Assembly: GCA_021186555.1 (NCBI GenBank)
Contig: JAJKFL010000005.1
Location: 8,149,178 to 8,213,177 of the forward strand
Direction: 5' to 3'
Origin: Reticulitermes speratus
Lineage: Eukaryota; Arthropoda; Insecta; Blattodea; Rhinotermitidae
DNA: 64,000 nt
Part shown: piece by piece, positions 44,420 to 55,439 of the stretch
Layout of the letters: every line of letters starts with the position of its first letter
Numbering within the stretch: the stretch's first letter is position 1
Notes under the pieces: generated by a model
Databases searched by the model: none
Seen by the model: the letters and a program-made list of their open reading frames with translations, nothing else
What the model was told of the DNA's origin: nothing
Made by a program: the position numbers and the translations under genes

Positions 44420-44748
44420 CAGACGGACCCCGACTTACGTAGCTCCGACATACGTAGATCCAGACTTACGTAAAAAAACTTCTTGCGCCACTACCACCAC
44501 CACCACTCCAACCACCACCACACCCACCCCTGCCTCTGCCTCAATTGAATACAACAGTGACTCCAGTATCGATTATTAATTATTATTATTGTGTTTTTTA
44601 TTAATTGTTATTAAAATTATTAATTATTACTATATCAATTATTATTGTATATAAGGTATATAATAAAACATGGCTCTGAGTTACGTAAAAATCGACTTGT
44701 GCATCGGGTTGCGGAAACGATCCACTTACGTAAGTCGGGGACTTTCTG
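44420..44748. mobile_element. Tigger-type MITE
   Basis: Left end CAGACGGACCCCGACTTACG and reversed right end CAGAAAGTCCCCGACTTACG are flanked by TA. The interior contains an ACC-rich run and AT-rich sequence. The TIR type and TA target indicate a pogo/Tigger derivative. A 76-codon frame over the ACC run is incidental. Confidence 0.8.
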
Positions 44749-45639
44749 TATTTTTTACAAATCTCTTGAGAAAGTTAAAGTTTCATTAAAATCTGACAAA
44801 AATAACTAGTACTTTACATGAAGACCTATGTGCATTTATGATAAAATATTGCTGAATTCTTCTTAGAATGAGAAATGTTCGAGACAAAATTTGTAGAGAA
44901 AATCAAAACAAACATTTTATGTTCAGCTTTTCCGAAAATTGTGCCGTTTATGAGATAATGTCGAAAAATATGGTAGAGCCAGACAGGCTACAGATGACAA
45001 TATAATACGGCACATGTGCTTTGCGTGTCAGGAAATTAAGGCAAGAATACAGGCACATACTCATAGCATTTAATATTATGTAATACTTTTGCTTTTTCAC
45101 AGCAACAATGGTTATGCAAGCATGCCTCAATATTACATTGTATGTACATTACCTGTTTTGTTTAAATCTAAGTGTCTTTCGGTTTTTGTTTTTATTGTAA
45201 CTATGGATTAATCTGCAGGAAGCACAGGGGAATAACAAAGACTGTAGGCTGTAAGTTGTGAATTAGTTTCCAATTAATGTTTTGGTATAATAATTTTAAT
45301 TTTCAGAGTGAATTAATTACTTGGTTAGCATAGCAGTTTGTAAACTGTTACATTATTAAGTGATGAGAATGTTTCAGGCTACATTTCGTTACGAAGGTGT
45401 GACCTTTTGCTACTCTGGTACATGTTGTTTTAGCATGACCTGACCTTTCAGGGTTGCATGCCCTCTCTCTATACGCGGGATCTCCAAACGAAACCTACAG
45501 CAATTCCAGAATGTCAGCAGTCCTGTAGTATTTTATGTGTTGTAACTGAAACCTTGTAGGAAGCTTAGTAATGCTCTGACTTTATCACTGCCTCATTTTC
45601 TTATGACGTAACTGTGGATCATTTCTCCATAATTGTGCT

Positions 45640-46560
45640 TCAGAGAATGTGTTATCTAATTATCAACCATATACAAATTCTGGCATATGATTCTGCCCCC
45701 AGGATTCTTCTGAACAGGTAGAGGAGGAAGTCTGTGCAGTATTGAAGGAATCTCTGTGTGCCATAGCACTCTCAAAAAGCATCTTTCCTGTGGAGGAATA
45801 TGGTGGCATGCACTCCATTTAAGATTTGCTCTCAGTCCCACAGGAACTTGACCAGCAGGTATCAGCTACAAACAGCCATACCCCGATCATCCCTTTTAAA
45901 TTGCCACAATACCTATGGGACATAGCCCATAATTTTGTAATCACCTGTGGGACAACCCCATGGTGTGTACATCTTCAGGTACCTTCCATGGACTTGTGTC
46001 AAATGCTATCACAGTACTCGGGAGACAGTCATTTTCACAGATGTGTCTCTGCTGAACATGTTAATAGGGTATGCATGTATCCTAAATGAGCAGGCCTTTA
46101 AATGTTAATTGCATGCTTTCATTTCAGTTTTTATGGCAGAGCTATGTGCACTCTGTAAGGCAGTTGAGGCTGTGGGTTACCTTCTGCCGTGCAGTTTCTA
46201 CTGTGTACAGACTCTCCAAGGCTTACAATCCCCATATCTCACCCACTGACTGATACTGAACTGAGTGGAACGAGCTGTCAGTTATGTTTCAAATGGGGTT
46301 GTAATATAACCGTATCCAAGATACCAAGCCATGTAGTAGATATCTGTGGCAGTGAGGCATCTGATGCTGCTGTCAGGGATGCCACACTCGAGGGCACCTT
46401 TTTGCCTTGTGTTTGAAGATTGGACAACCTGTCACTGTCAGCCTGTTTTGACCAAATGACAAACTGATGATAGCTGGTAAAACCAGTGGTGCACTTAGGG
46501 AGGTCTTTTTGCCCTCCCCTATCTGATAGCCACTGCCTAAAGGAAATCCACCCATTGGTG
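45640..46560 (+). pseudogene. LINE RNase H domain remnant
   Basis: Broken frames give an RNase H-like order: a decayed TDGS-type segment (VFTDVSLLN-like near 46030), VFMAELCALCKAVEAVGY near 46130, a decayed SDS-type segment, then IPSHVVDICGSEASDAAVRD near 46320. This is the C-terminal RNase H of a non-LTR retrotransposon. Several stops and frameshifts. The 5' part near 45660 is too decayed to read. Confidence 0.6.
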
Positions 46561-46769
46561 TATATACCTGAGTGTGTTCTGCACATTTTAATCAAGTGCT
46601 GTAGATATACTATAAGATATGAATGGTTTTGCCTGCCGCTCGGAATAAATGACATACTGTGTGACAACCCTCAAACTTTTGAGCTGAGTTTTATCCCTTG
46701 TATGTGTGTTACCAACACTTTTTGATATCTTACGTAACTTTTCTCTCCCTTTTATGCTTTCATTATTAG

Positions 46770-47889
46770 CCTCTGCAGCTGTTGCACCTATAATCGTACT
46801 ACTAAAGCTGCTTCTACTACTACTGCTGCTGCTGCATTTACCTGGGGCCAATAAACTCTGGTGAAAGACATTTCTCAAGATTCACTTGCTGCATTTCAAA
46901 GAGCACATCCTGTGTAATTTCTTTTACAGCCTCTGCAGCTGTTGCACCTATAATCACACTACTAAAGCTGCTTCTACTACTACTGCTGCTGCTGCATTTA
47001 CCTGGGGCCAATAAACTCTGGTGAAAGACATTTCTCAAGATTCACTTGCTGCATTTCAAAGAGCACATCCTGTGTAATTTCTTTTACAGCCTCTGCAGCT
47101 GTTGCACCTATAATCACACTACTAAAGCTGCTTCTACTACTACTGCTGCTGCTGCATTTACCTGGGGCCAATAAACTCTGGTGAAAGACATTTCTCAAGA
47201 TTCACTTGCTGCATTTCAAAGAGCACATCCTGTGTAATTTCTTTTACAGCCTCTGCAGCTGTTGCACCTATATTCACACTACTAAAGCTGCTTCTACTAC
47301 TACTGCTGCTGCTGCATTTACCTGGGGCCAATAAACTCTGGTGAAAGACATTTCTCAAGATTCACTTGCTGCATTTCAAAGAGCACATCCTGTGTAATTT
47401 CTTTTACAGCCTCTGCAGCTGTTGCACCTATAATCACACTACTAAAGCTGCTTCTACTACTACTGCTGCTGCTGCATTTACCTGGGGCCAATAAACTCTG
47501 GTGAAAGACATTTCTCAAGATTCACTTGCTGCATTTCAAAGAGCACATCCTGTGTAATTTCTTTTACAGCCTCTGCAGCTGTTGCACCTATAATCACACT
47601 ACTAAAGCTGCTTCTACTACTACTGCTGCTGCTGCATTTACCTGGGGCCAATAAACTCTGGTGAAAGACATTTCTCAAGATTCACTTGCTGCATTTCAAA
47701 GAGCACATCCTGTGTAATTTCTTTTACAGCCTCTGCAGCTGTTGCACCTATATTCACACTACTAAAGCTGCTTCTACTACTACTGCTGCTGCTGCATTTA
47801 CCTGGGGCCAATAAACTCTGGTGAAAGACATTTCTCAAGATTCACTTGCTGCATTTCAAAGAGCACATCCTGTGTAATTTCTTTTACTA
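46770..47889. repeat. 160-bp satellite array, seven units
   Basis: Units start CCTCTGCAGCTGTTGCACCT at 46770, 46930, 47090, 47250, 47410, 47570 and 47730 and are nearly identical. Each contains a TAC/TGC triplet run (CTTCTACTACTACTGCTGCT). Unit 1 reads AATCGTAC, units 2, 3, 5 and 6 read AATCACAC, and units 4 and 7 read ATTCACAC. This shows a three-unit (480-bp) higher-order duplication. Identical 66-codon - strand frames recur in every unit because of the array. Confidence 0.95.
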
Positions 47890-48261
47890 AGCAACCCAGA
47901 GTGAAGAAAGGGACTTTAACATTATGGAGTTCAGGAAACATGGACATATGTGTAGAATATTCATAGATTAAGCTTTTTTAATAAGTGGTTGTGACAAACT
48001 TAATTCCAAGTACGTTTTACTAGACAGGAACATATATACAGTTTCTCTTGGTAATTCAGATCCTTAGGTGGTCTGGCCAATTTTGGGACAGCTACAACCC
48101 AGTATTTCTGCTGTAAGGAGTATTACTTTAGCATTGAGTTACGATTTTTTGTATGTCACCTATACCATGGAATCTCCCTCTGGTGGTCCAGATTCCTGGG
48201 TAATCTGCCCGTCTACCCCTCACCCCATATATTCTGGATGACAGTGGGATTACTGTAGTTA

Positions 48262-49162
48262 CCGTATATTCTCGAATCTAATCCGCACTTATTTTACAGT
48301 TTTAGAGGGCTAAAAAATCAGATGCGGATTAGATTCGCGTGCGGATTAGATTCGCGGTCTAGAGCTGGATTTTGGAAAAATTATTGAGCTGCTGTACAAT
48401 ATAACAATAACGTAATTAACGTAATTAATAAACAACGTAAGAACAATACAATACAATAATCTATTATTTTATTATTTATTATTATAATTTATTATTCATC
48501 AGACTCGCCGTCATCACTCATAATTCGAGGAATGTTCAAAGATCTGGCCTTCTTTATCGCCTCCTCGCGAGTAGATCATAACTCACAAACAGTCCAGTCT
48601 TGCGTCTCTATTGAAAAAACGTGAAGACTGCATCATCAATTTCAGGAAATCGTCCTTTCTTGTGTCCAGTGAATTTCCTTCGTGACGCCTCACACCCGCT
48701 GATCGCTGCCTTGTGTTTCCGCCATAGTCGAACGTTGCTTTCATCAACTCCAAAAATTGCAGCGGCTTTGCGGTTTCCATTCTCCTCTGCGCACCGAATA
48801 ACTTCACGTTTGAACTTTGCCGTATATGAGAGTCGTTTAGATTTCAGGTGTCCCTCTTCCATAACTACGGTACACGACAAATTGGAACAAGCACTTCCCA
48901 CGTTTCAACAACTAAAGATCAGCTGGCTTCAGACGAGATTGCGCACGTCTGTTGAGAAAGGCCCCGCCTCTATCGGTATGACTCATCGGCCACAGGCGTA
49001 GCGTCGGATTTTAACGCATTGGTAACATCCAATATTATTCAATCAGTCGCCCCGTGGGCAAGGGGTGGTTGAAGGAAAGGTGCGGATTAGAGTCGCGAAC
49101 TAACTTTTTTCGTTTAAGAAGTCGCCAAAAACTGGGTGCGGATTAGATTCGAGAATATACGG
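48262..49162 (-). mobile_element. Deleted pogo-type transposon, copy 2
   Basis: Both ends read CCGTATATTCTCGAATCTAA then TCCGCAC, with TA targets at 48260-48261 and 49163-49164. It is about 900 bp with the DDE core missing. It keeps more of the coding region than copy 1 at 32949-33653 and is rich in CpG inside CpG-poor surroundings, suggesting recent arrival. Confidence 0.88.
48608..48862 (-). pseudogene. pogo-type transposase N-terminus
   Basis: [20 protein letters not shown] starts a Brinker-type helix-turn-helix ([18 protein letters not shown]). A second CENP-B-type segment begins with FTGHKKGRFPEIDDAVFTFF before a stop at 48608. Readable sequence continues past the stop (RRKTGLFVSYDLLARRR), then the frame is lost. 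The C-terminal MTASLMNN-like end precedes the terminal repeat. Stop codons make it non-functional as a transposase, but the DNA-binding part is intact. Confidence 0.75.
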
Positions 49163-49460
49163 TACTTAACGGAAAGTTCTCATTTTTAATTTATTCAGCA
49201 GAGCTGGTGAATTTTGATTACTAACTTTGGCTGGCATTATTCAAGCAGAAAATAAAGTGAATGGCAACAGGTGTAAACATTAATTTTACTTCAAGAACCC
49301 TTCGTGACAAAGGATACAGGTAAAGCCATGCTTACACATGCTGTTGTAACCACTCCACACCAGTCATTGTGCCATCACATTATGCAAGTCCTGTAAATTA
49401 CATATTATGAAATGTAAAGTCGAATCTGTTCTTAAGTAATGAAGTTTCATGACATGAAGA

Positions 49461-49915
49461 TGTATGGGGGAAGGGTTCCGCGCATTCTTCTCCTCAGCAT
49501 TAGATGGAAGCAGTACTGAGCTTTAGTCCTGGGTAAAGAGTGCCTGGTACCCGTTAGGTAGGAGGCTGTGTGGGTGAAAGAGTTCCATGAGCATTAGGTG
49601 GAAGTAAGTAGTGAGGTTTAGGCTTGTGTTTCTTTATCCCTGGGTAAAGAAAACCCTGTACCTGTTAGATAGGAGTCTGTGAGGGGGGAAGAATTTCTTG
49701 AGCATTACGTGGAAGTAAGCAGGAGCTTTAGGCTTGTGTTTCTTTATACCTGGGTAAAGAACGCCCATTACCTATCAGATTGGATGCTGTGTGGGTCCCT
49801 GAGTCAGAATGTGATGGGGAAGAGTAAAATCTTTGCTGCTGTCAGGGATCAAACCCTTACTCTCTGACCATTCAGCCTGTAGCCTGGTCACCATACTGAG
49901 TTATATAGGATGTAA
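49461..49915 (-). mobile_element. SINE family A copy with tripled body
   Basis: The tRNA-like head is on the - strand (ACTCAGTATGGTGACCAGGC, then GGGTTTGATCCCTGACAGCA). The body segment, about 111 bp and containing CTGGGTAAAGA.TGCC.GGTACC-like wording, is repeated three times in tandem (from about 49461, 49568 and 49679). Copies 2 and 3 share TTTAGGCTTGTGTTTCTTTA. It is an old insertion. Confidence 0.65.
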
Positions 49916-49919
49916 TTTA

Positions 49920-51185
49920 TTTTCAGATTTACTCTTTGATATCTGTTGAGAGATATATAAAAAGAAGAGCAAATGAGATTAAGAAATCAAGCATGTGTAC
50001 ACTTGTCAGCTTTGACTTTTCACTTGTTTCAGATGAGCGTATGTGTTAAACCTTGGTTGTGAGAATTTCCAAGGAATTCCCATTAGCTTTTTAACTTTGC
50101 ATGTGCTGTTCTCAAAATAAAGTAAGAGTTACTTGCAGCCCTTTTAATCTGACTCCTCTAGTTTACCATGAATGAATTTACTTTTTAATGCCATTCTACC
50201 ATTCTGTTTGCAAGATTTTGAAACTTTTACAAAAAATTCTTACACACCTGCTATGACTTGTGGTGTTCTGGTTTCAATACCTGAACATATAGATCATTAG
50301 AATAAGATTTATTTTAAGCATGTTCTCTTGTGAATGATGTTGGGAGTTCATTTGCTTAAACATTACCTGCATACAAAGAGCAGTGCATGTGCACTTGGCA
50401 ATGCAGTGCATATCTTGGTAATGAAATTGATGGCACTTGAAGATATGCTGCATAACCTCTGAACCTGCACTATCTGTCACTTATAATATGAATGAAACAC
50501 TTGTAGATAAAGAAAGATAAGAAACATTTGCTGCAGAAGTGAGCAGCTCCACTTAAGGCACTGTGCTGTGGATAATGATCATAATAATGATGGATAATGG
50601 CACTGGATAAAGAAGTTATTGAAGAGTGATTAGATGAGGATTGGTGAATGATTACCAATATTAGCTTGCTGCCTCCATCCTCAGAGTTTATGCAGTCCAA
50701 GAACAGTAGCCACACCAAAAAAATGGGAAGAAAACAATGTATTTTTTGGATGTAAAGGGTAGATGGATATGGGAGGTAAAGTTAGGTCTCAGATGTAGTT
50801 TGTAAGCAGAGCCATCGAAAGTTCTGTGAGGTGACAAGATCATGGATGCATTTGGTATCACATCACGAGACTTGAATCTTTTTCAACAGTGCTGTGAGAA
50901 TCTCAAGTTTTCATAATTAGATTAGTTGTGTAGTACTAGGCAATGTAAATTTTAATTGTTATTCACTCAGGCCATTATTTTTGTATCATGATGTGAATTC
51001 TTACCTAGTCCACCCTGATTTTTTCCACAGTCTTTGAAAGCCAGTTATGTCATAGTTCCCCCTCACATGCCAAAAGAGATTGCCATTACAATGCAACACA
51101 TAGCAAGTTCTTGTTGTCTGGTTTGGAAACCTTCAGATTCCAAATGTGGTCATATGAAGGCTTGCGAAAGGGTCTGTACTTTAAC
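49920..51185. other. No gene seen; Penelope-type relic near 50655-50700
   Basis: CpG-poor DNA. On the - strand near 50700-50660, CTGCATAAACTCTGAGGATG then GAGGCAGCAAGC resembles the CTGAAGATGGAGGC motif of the Penelope relics. Nothing else is recognised. Confidence 0.35.
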
Positions 51186-51189
51186 CAAC

Positions 51190-51655
51190 TAAACTAATTA
51201 CATGAAACAGAGTCCTTGTTAAGGCATAATGGTTTCTCTGCCAGCCAAGAAAGCCCTCAGATTTTATGCAATCCGAATTTTCATTACTTTGTTCACAAGA
51301 ACCTGCCACTTGTCCCTATGCTGAGGCAGATTAACCCACTCCACACCCTCCCATCTTATCTGTTCAGGTCAATTTTAATATTATCCTCCCATCTTTTTCA
51401 AATGGTCTCTTTCCTTCAAGTTTCCCCACCAAAACCCTGTATGCATTTTTGTTCTCTGCCACATGCACCACATGCCCTGTCCATCTCATTTTCCTTTATA
51501 TGATCCCCCATATAATATTTGGTGAGGAGTACAAATGATGAAGCTACTCATTATGCAGTATTCTTCAGTCTCCTGTTACCTCCTCTTTCTTAGGTCCAAA
51601 TACATATCTTCCTTAGCATTCTATTCTTGAACATCCTCAACCCCAGGTTCTTCTT
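51190..51655 (-). pseudogene. RTE-like LINE 3' fragment
   Basis: The + strand shows the reverse of the family 3' half: gttcacaagaacctgccact, aatattatcctcccatcttt, ggtgaggagtacaaatgatg and cctcttt-cttaggtccaaat. It encodes on the - strand decayed SSPNI, GHVV and EDNIKIDL segments. 5'-truncated near 51655, where it ends in the RVFENR-like region. Confidence 0.7.
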
Positions 51656-52298
51656 GTCTAGTATTATGTCTAGGTGGCCTGTTTTTACATGTCAGGAACA
51701 TCTTAACCTCATTTTTAGAGCCCTTGCTGTGTTTTAATTTTTAATTCAATGTGTTCCATAAAATTTCTCCACTGTTATATAAAATGTTTTATTGGTGGTA
51801 TTTGTGATTACATTTTAATTTATTTTGTCTTTAAAAAGGGCAATTTCTACTGATACTGGAATACAAGATTTGTAGAATGCACAGTATGAAAACTGTTCTC
51901 CTGTACTACCAACCTCACCATATGCATATGTGCTCCCTGTGTTAATAAAAAAAGGCTTTTGTGTCCATGTTATAGTAGTGCTTTATTACTTCTGTGACAG
52001 TGAAAACTGTAAGTAGTCCTAGTTGACAGAGTTATGACACTGTAACCATTATGTCTGGTATGGCAAATATTGCCACCTCCAAGTACAGTTTCATGTTTGG
52101 TTTGTTTAGACATTACATGAGTGTGACAGTCAAATACAAGCCAACGAGACAGGAAGGAGCTATTGCTATTGCCATAGACAATATGTGAAAATGTTTTATC
52201 CCTGCTGTGATCTTTTCCATGGAAAAATTATGTTGCTGCTGTTTCTAAGGGCTCTTGTTTTTCCCCATTTGCCACAGACCTTCCTTTTGAATAATCAT

Positions 52299-52800
52299 TT
52301 GTAATTGTAATTGTAATTTTTATTTATCCTGTTGATCAAAATACATTGATATAGGACATGTCAATATAAAATTACACATTATTAAAATAAAATAGTTCAA
52401 TATAACACAAAATGTTTTCCGTAGGTTTTCCTAATATTACATTTCTTATCAGTCCTGCCACAAAAAACATTCTAATCATACGTACAAGAACTCACATTAA
52501 CTGAACACTGTAAATGTTTTACAGTTTAAGTATTTATATTTATATTTATTTATAAGTTCCAGAAATCAATAAGTGGATATAGAACCACGTCACAAACTCA
52601 AGTATGAAAGCACAAAATACATACATTAAATAATCACATCTAAAACAGAGTACTAAATACAAACAGTATGATCTAGTATTTTTTATTGTAACAGTTATCC
52701 AATTAGGTACTCATCCACAGTATAAAACGAGTGAGTATTCAAAAAATGCCTTAATGCAACCTTAAACTTTTTTAAATTATAAGAGGTTGTGTCAGATTAT
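52299..52800 (-). pseudogene. Jockey-like LINE 3' end
   Basis: The - strand frame 52796-52695 reads TTSYNLKKFKVALRHFLNTH then SFYTVDEYLIG and a stop. This corresponds to the C-terminal end of the RT family seen at 60490-61791 (LKNFLLENSFYNVEEF there). A long 3' UTR follows and ends in a hexanucleotide tail (TTGTAATTGTAATTGTAATT on +) near 52299. Confidence 0.65.
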
Positions 52801-52968
52801 GAGACTACAATAACATTTCCTGCCAAGATAAGTCTTGTGTATTTTTAATTTTTGTGGTTCATTGAATGACACTCTTAAATAATTGATATCTGGCATTAAT
52901 CTTGAGTGCTCAGATTATATATAAGAGTGGGATTACAATAGAAAATCAGTTACTCAGCAAATATCACA

Positions 52969-53103
52969 ATGTACTCATCGCTAGGTGTTGCTGTGTTGCT
53001 GCTGTTCAGCTGCTCATGTTATTCTCAGGTTGGTTTTAAAGCCAAATACAATATGAATGTTGGACCAGCTTGCACAACAGGGCTTGACAAATACTGGGCA
53101 TAA
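52969..53103 (+). CDS. Candidate secreted peptide ORF or signal-peptide exon
   Basis: The ATG at 52969 opens MYSSLGVAVLLLFSCSCYSQ, a strong signal-peptide pattern with a likely cleavage near residues 18-20. The frame continues VGFKAKYNMNVGPACTTGLD, KYWA and stops at 53103 (44 residues). Alternatively, CAG|GTTGGT at 53028 could be a weak donor, making this exon 1 of a larger gene. I do not recognise the product. CpG-poor surroundings and the short length make chance a real possibility. Confidence 0.25.
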   Translation: MYSSLGVAVLLLFSCSCYSQVGFKAKYNMNVGPACTTGLDKYWA

Positions 53104-53739
53104 TTGTACTTAGAAATTATTCGGAGCATTAACTGTTTAGTAAATGAGTATAGAAGTAAAGCATTATGCAGTAAAGGGCATGAAGATAAATTTCATTACA
53201 TTCTTAACATAAACATTAGATGGGGGGTCCAGGTATCCAGAATCAGAACCAGTCATTGTTGGCAATGTCTAGTTATAATATGTGGAATAAAATATATAGG
53301 ATATAATTATTTCTTCTTGAGTCTTATTCATTTTACTGTATATAATCAGCTTCTCACCTCATTTAAAAGTGACTGAAAAATCTTCAAGATCATTGAGACA
53401 GATATGTGTTTCACCTGAGGCAACAAGAAATGAATACAACATTTTGGCAAAAAAAAACCTTAAGGAAAGAACTTTCTTTGTAGAATGAGAATGTTGCATA
53501 TAAGGTAAAAACTTACTTAATTTTGGTTGGATAATCTTATGGCAAGAGGTGAGCTGCAGATCAAGGCATCCAATGTACACAGGGACCTAAAATTAAATAC
53601 AGTAGGCCTATTTTGGTTTTAAACCATGCAGATAGAAGCTGCTTAGGAAGATCATGAAATGCATACAAAATATTGCTGGAAAGGGACATTTTAAGACCAT
53701 GGCAAGCTTTGTGATTCTGTAATATATGCAGTGAAGCTT

Positions 53740-54545
53740 GGGATATCCAGTACATCCTGGACCAAAGGGTTGCTGGACATCTTAATTTTCTGGATATTAG
53801 AATGTTATGCCTAATGTGTCTTAGTGTACCTAGCAACCTTGTGCATAGACCTAATGCATAATTTAATTTGTCACTTGATATCCTGTCCTGTTTTTCCTGC
53901 TGTACTTCCTACTCCCTTTTCATCATTATTTATTTAGCACAGGTGCGCACCCAGAATTTTTCTCTGTGGGGTGGAGGGCGCTGACCCTGTGGCTATATAG
54001 AATTTATGTTTGATTTTAAAAGTTGTTTTATAAAAATCATGTTGTAAGTACTCTTAAGTGTAACATAACACTGTATGCAACTGTATTTATATATGTACAA
54101 GTATAACTACATGTTCCATGACTCATTCACCTAATTTAAATTACAAGGTCCAATATTCTTGTTTTTTTTTAATTTCATTGAAAACCACCCAAGTTTTTTT
54201 GCTTTGTTTTTCAAAATTCTAATGTACTGATTTCAGTGGCTGATTTTGGCTGAAGGGTGAATCATGTAAAATGTTTGATATTATCATGTCTACAAAATCT
54301 GTGTTTTATAATTTCGATTTGGGGGGAGCTGCAACTCAGCAGTCCGCCCCCCCCCCCCCCTCACACCGCCGTTGGGTACACCCGTTTTAACGTGGTGTAT
54401 GTACAATCTGAAAACCAACAATACACCAATAATTAATGGCCAAAATCTCAGAATCGTTGCTGATAGAATGGTGAAATGTAATGGGCCTGTTGGTCAATTT
54501 CCAGTCAATTTACAGATTATCCAGTGCCAGATATCAAAGCTTTAA
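53740..54545 (+). repeat. Dispersed DNA-element-like repeat with nested insertion
   Basis: Outer parts match 13745-14115 (cctggaccaaagggttgctg, tgtcttagtgtacctagcaa, gtgaaatgtaatgggcctgt, ccagtgccagatatcaaagc). Between them, about 53940-54400, sits extra sequence that starts GGTGCGCACCCAGAATTTTT and ends CCGTTGGGTACACCCGTTTT with a long C run near 54347. This is probably a second element inserted in the first. Confidence 0.5.
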
Positions 54546-54599
54546 CTGCAGTACTAGAAACATGAGATGCAAGAGGAAATTTAAGTTTATCTTTATTAA

Positions 54600-54860
54600 T
54601 AGCTTCACTGTCCACCTGAACTTAATTCGGTCTCCCTGAAGATGGAGGCAGAATGTTCCTCTGAAACGCTGGTATAAACTTATAACTACACGGTGTCAAA
54701 ACCTAGAACACTGTCATTAGATTTTATCAGTGTTATTAGTTAATTTCCAAAGTATATTTTACTCTTATCAATTGTACAGTCACAACCAACACATTCAAAT
54801 GTAATCAGGCTACCGGTTTCAAAATAAACAGCCATCATCAGGCCATGACAGAAAACTACG
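54600..54860. other. Two Penelope-type hammerhead-like relics
   Basis: On +, 54636-54668 reads CCTGAAGATGGAGGCAGAAT then GTTCCTCTGAAACGCTGGTA, with a GAGG/CCTC stem II. On -, around 54845-54800, GGCCTGATGATGG, TTTGAAACCGGTAGCC keeps the two core blocks and a GGC/GCC stem I but has lost stem II. No coding region accompanies either. Confidence 0.35.
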
Positions 54861-55439
54861 AAAATTAAAAACTTCATACATTTGGTAAGAGGAAGGTCTC
54901 CCCCTTTTACAATTACATGTATAAAATGTATATCGATGTTCATTTCCATGTGAGACATATTCCTTGCTGGGCCCATGTCCATTCGATATTCCAATTTTTA
55001 CCACACTTGACTGAGAATATCTGGAGTTACATACCACAACTGTACAAGTTTGGTGTTTCTTGTTTCTGTAGAATTCCTCATGTTGACATTCTTTTTGTGG
55101 CTCCATAAAAATGTATAATTTTTCTTCATTGTAGATGTACCGTTGATTAAAGTTGGTATTCTAAAACACCTCTTTCCGTCTCTATCTTGTCTCCTATGGG
55201 ATAGTCCTTGAATACACTGTATTCCTTGCTGCTCACTCGAATTCAGGAATGTTTTCGTAATAACTCCGTTCTGCTATTTAAGTTCCTGTTGATTAATACA
55301 CTGATTTCTATCGAGTGCTTCATTATGAACAACTTTATTGTCCTCAGCTGTGTTGGTTACATAACCTTCCTCATCATTATACAATTCCATGACTGAATAT
55401 CGATTTGATACTGTTGTTATTTGTACATTTGCCCTAGTT

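Noticed and set aside
44349-44579. Threonine-rich 76-codon ORF as a protein
   Set aside because: It spans the left end of a Tigger-type MITE and an ACC microsatellite.
46770-47889. Repeated 66-codon serine-rich ORFs as a gene family
   Set aside because: The frames recur only because the 160-bp unit repeats, and each overlaps the next. There is no independent coding evidence.
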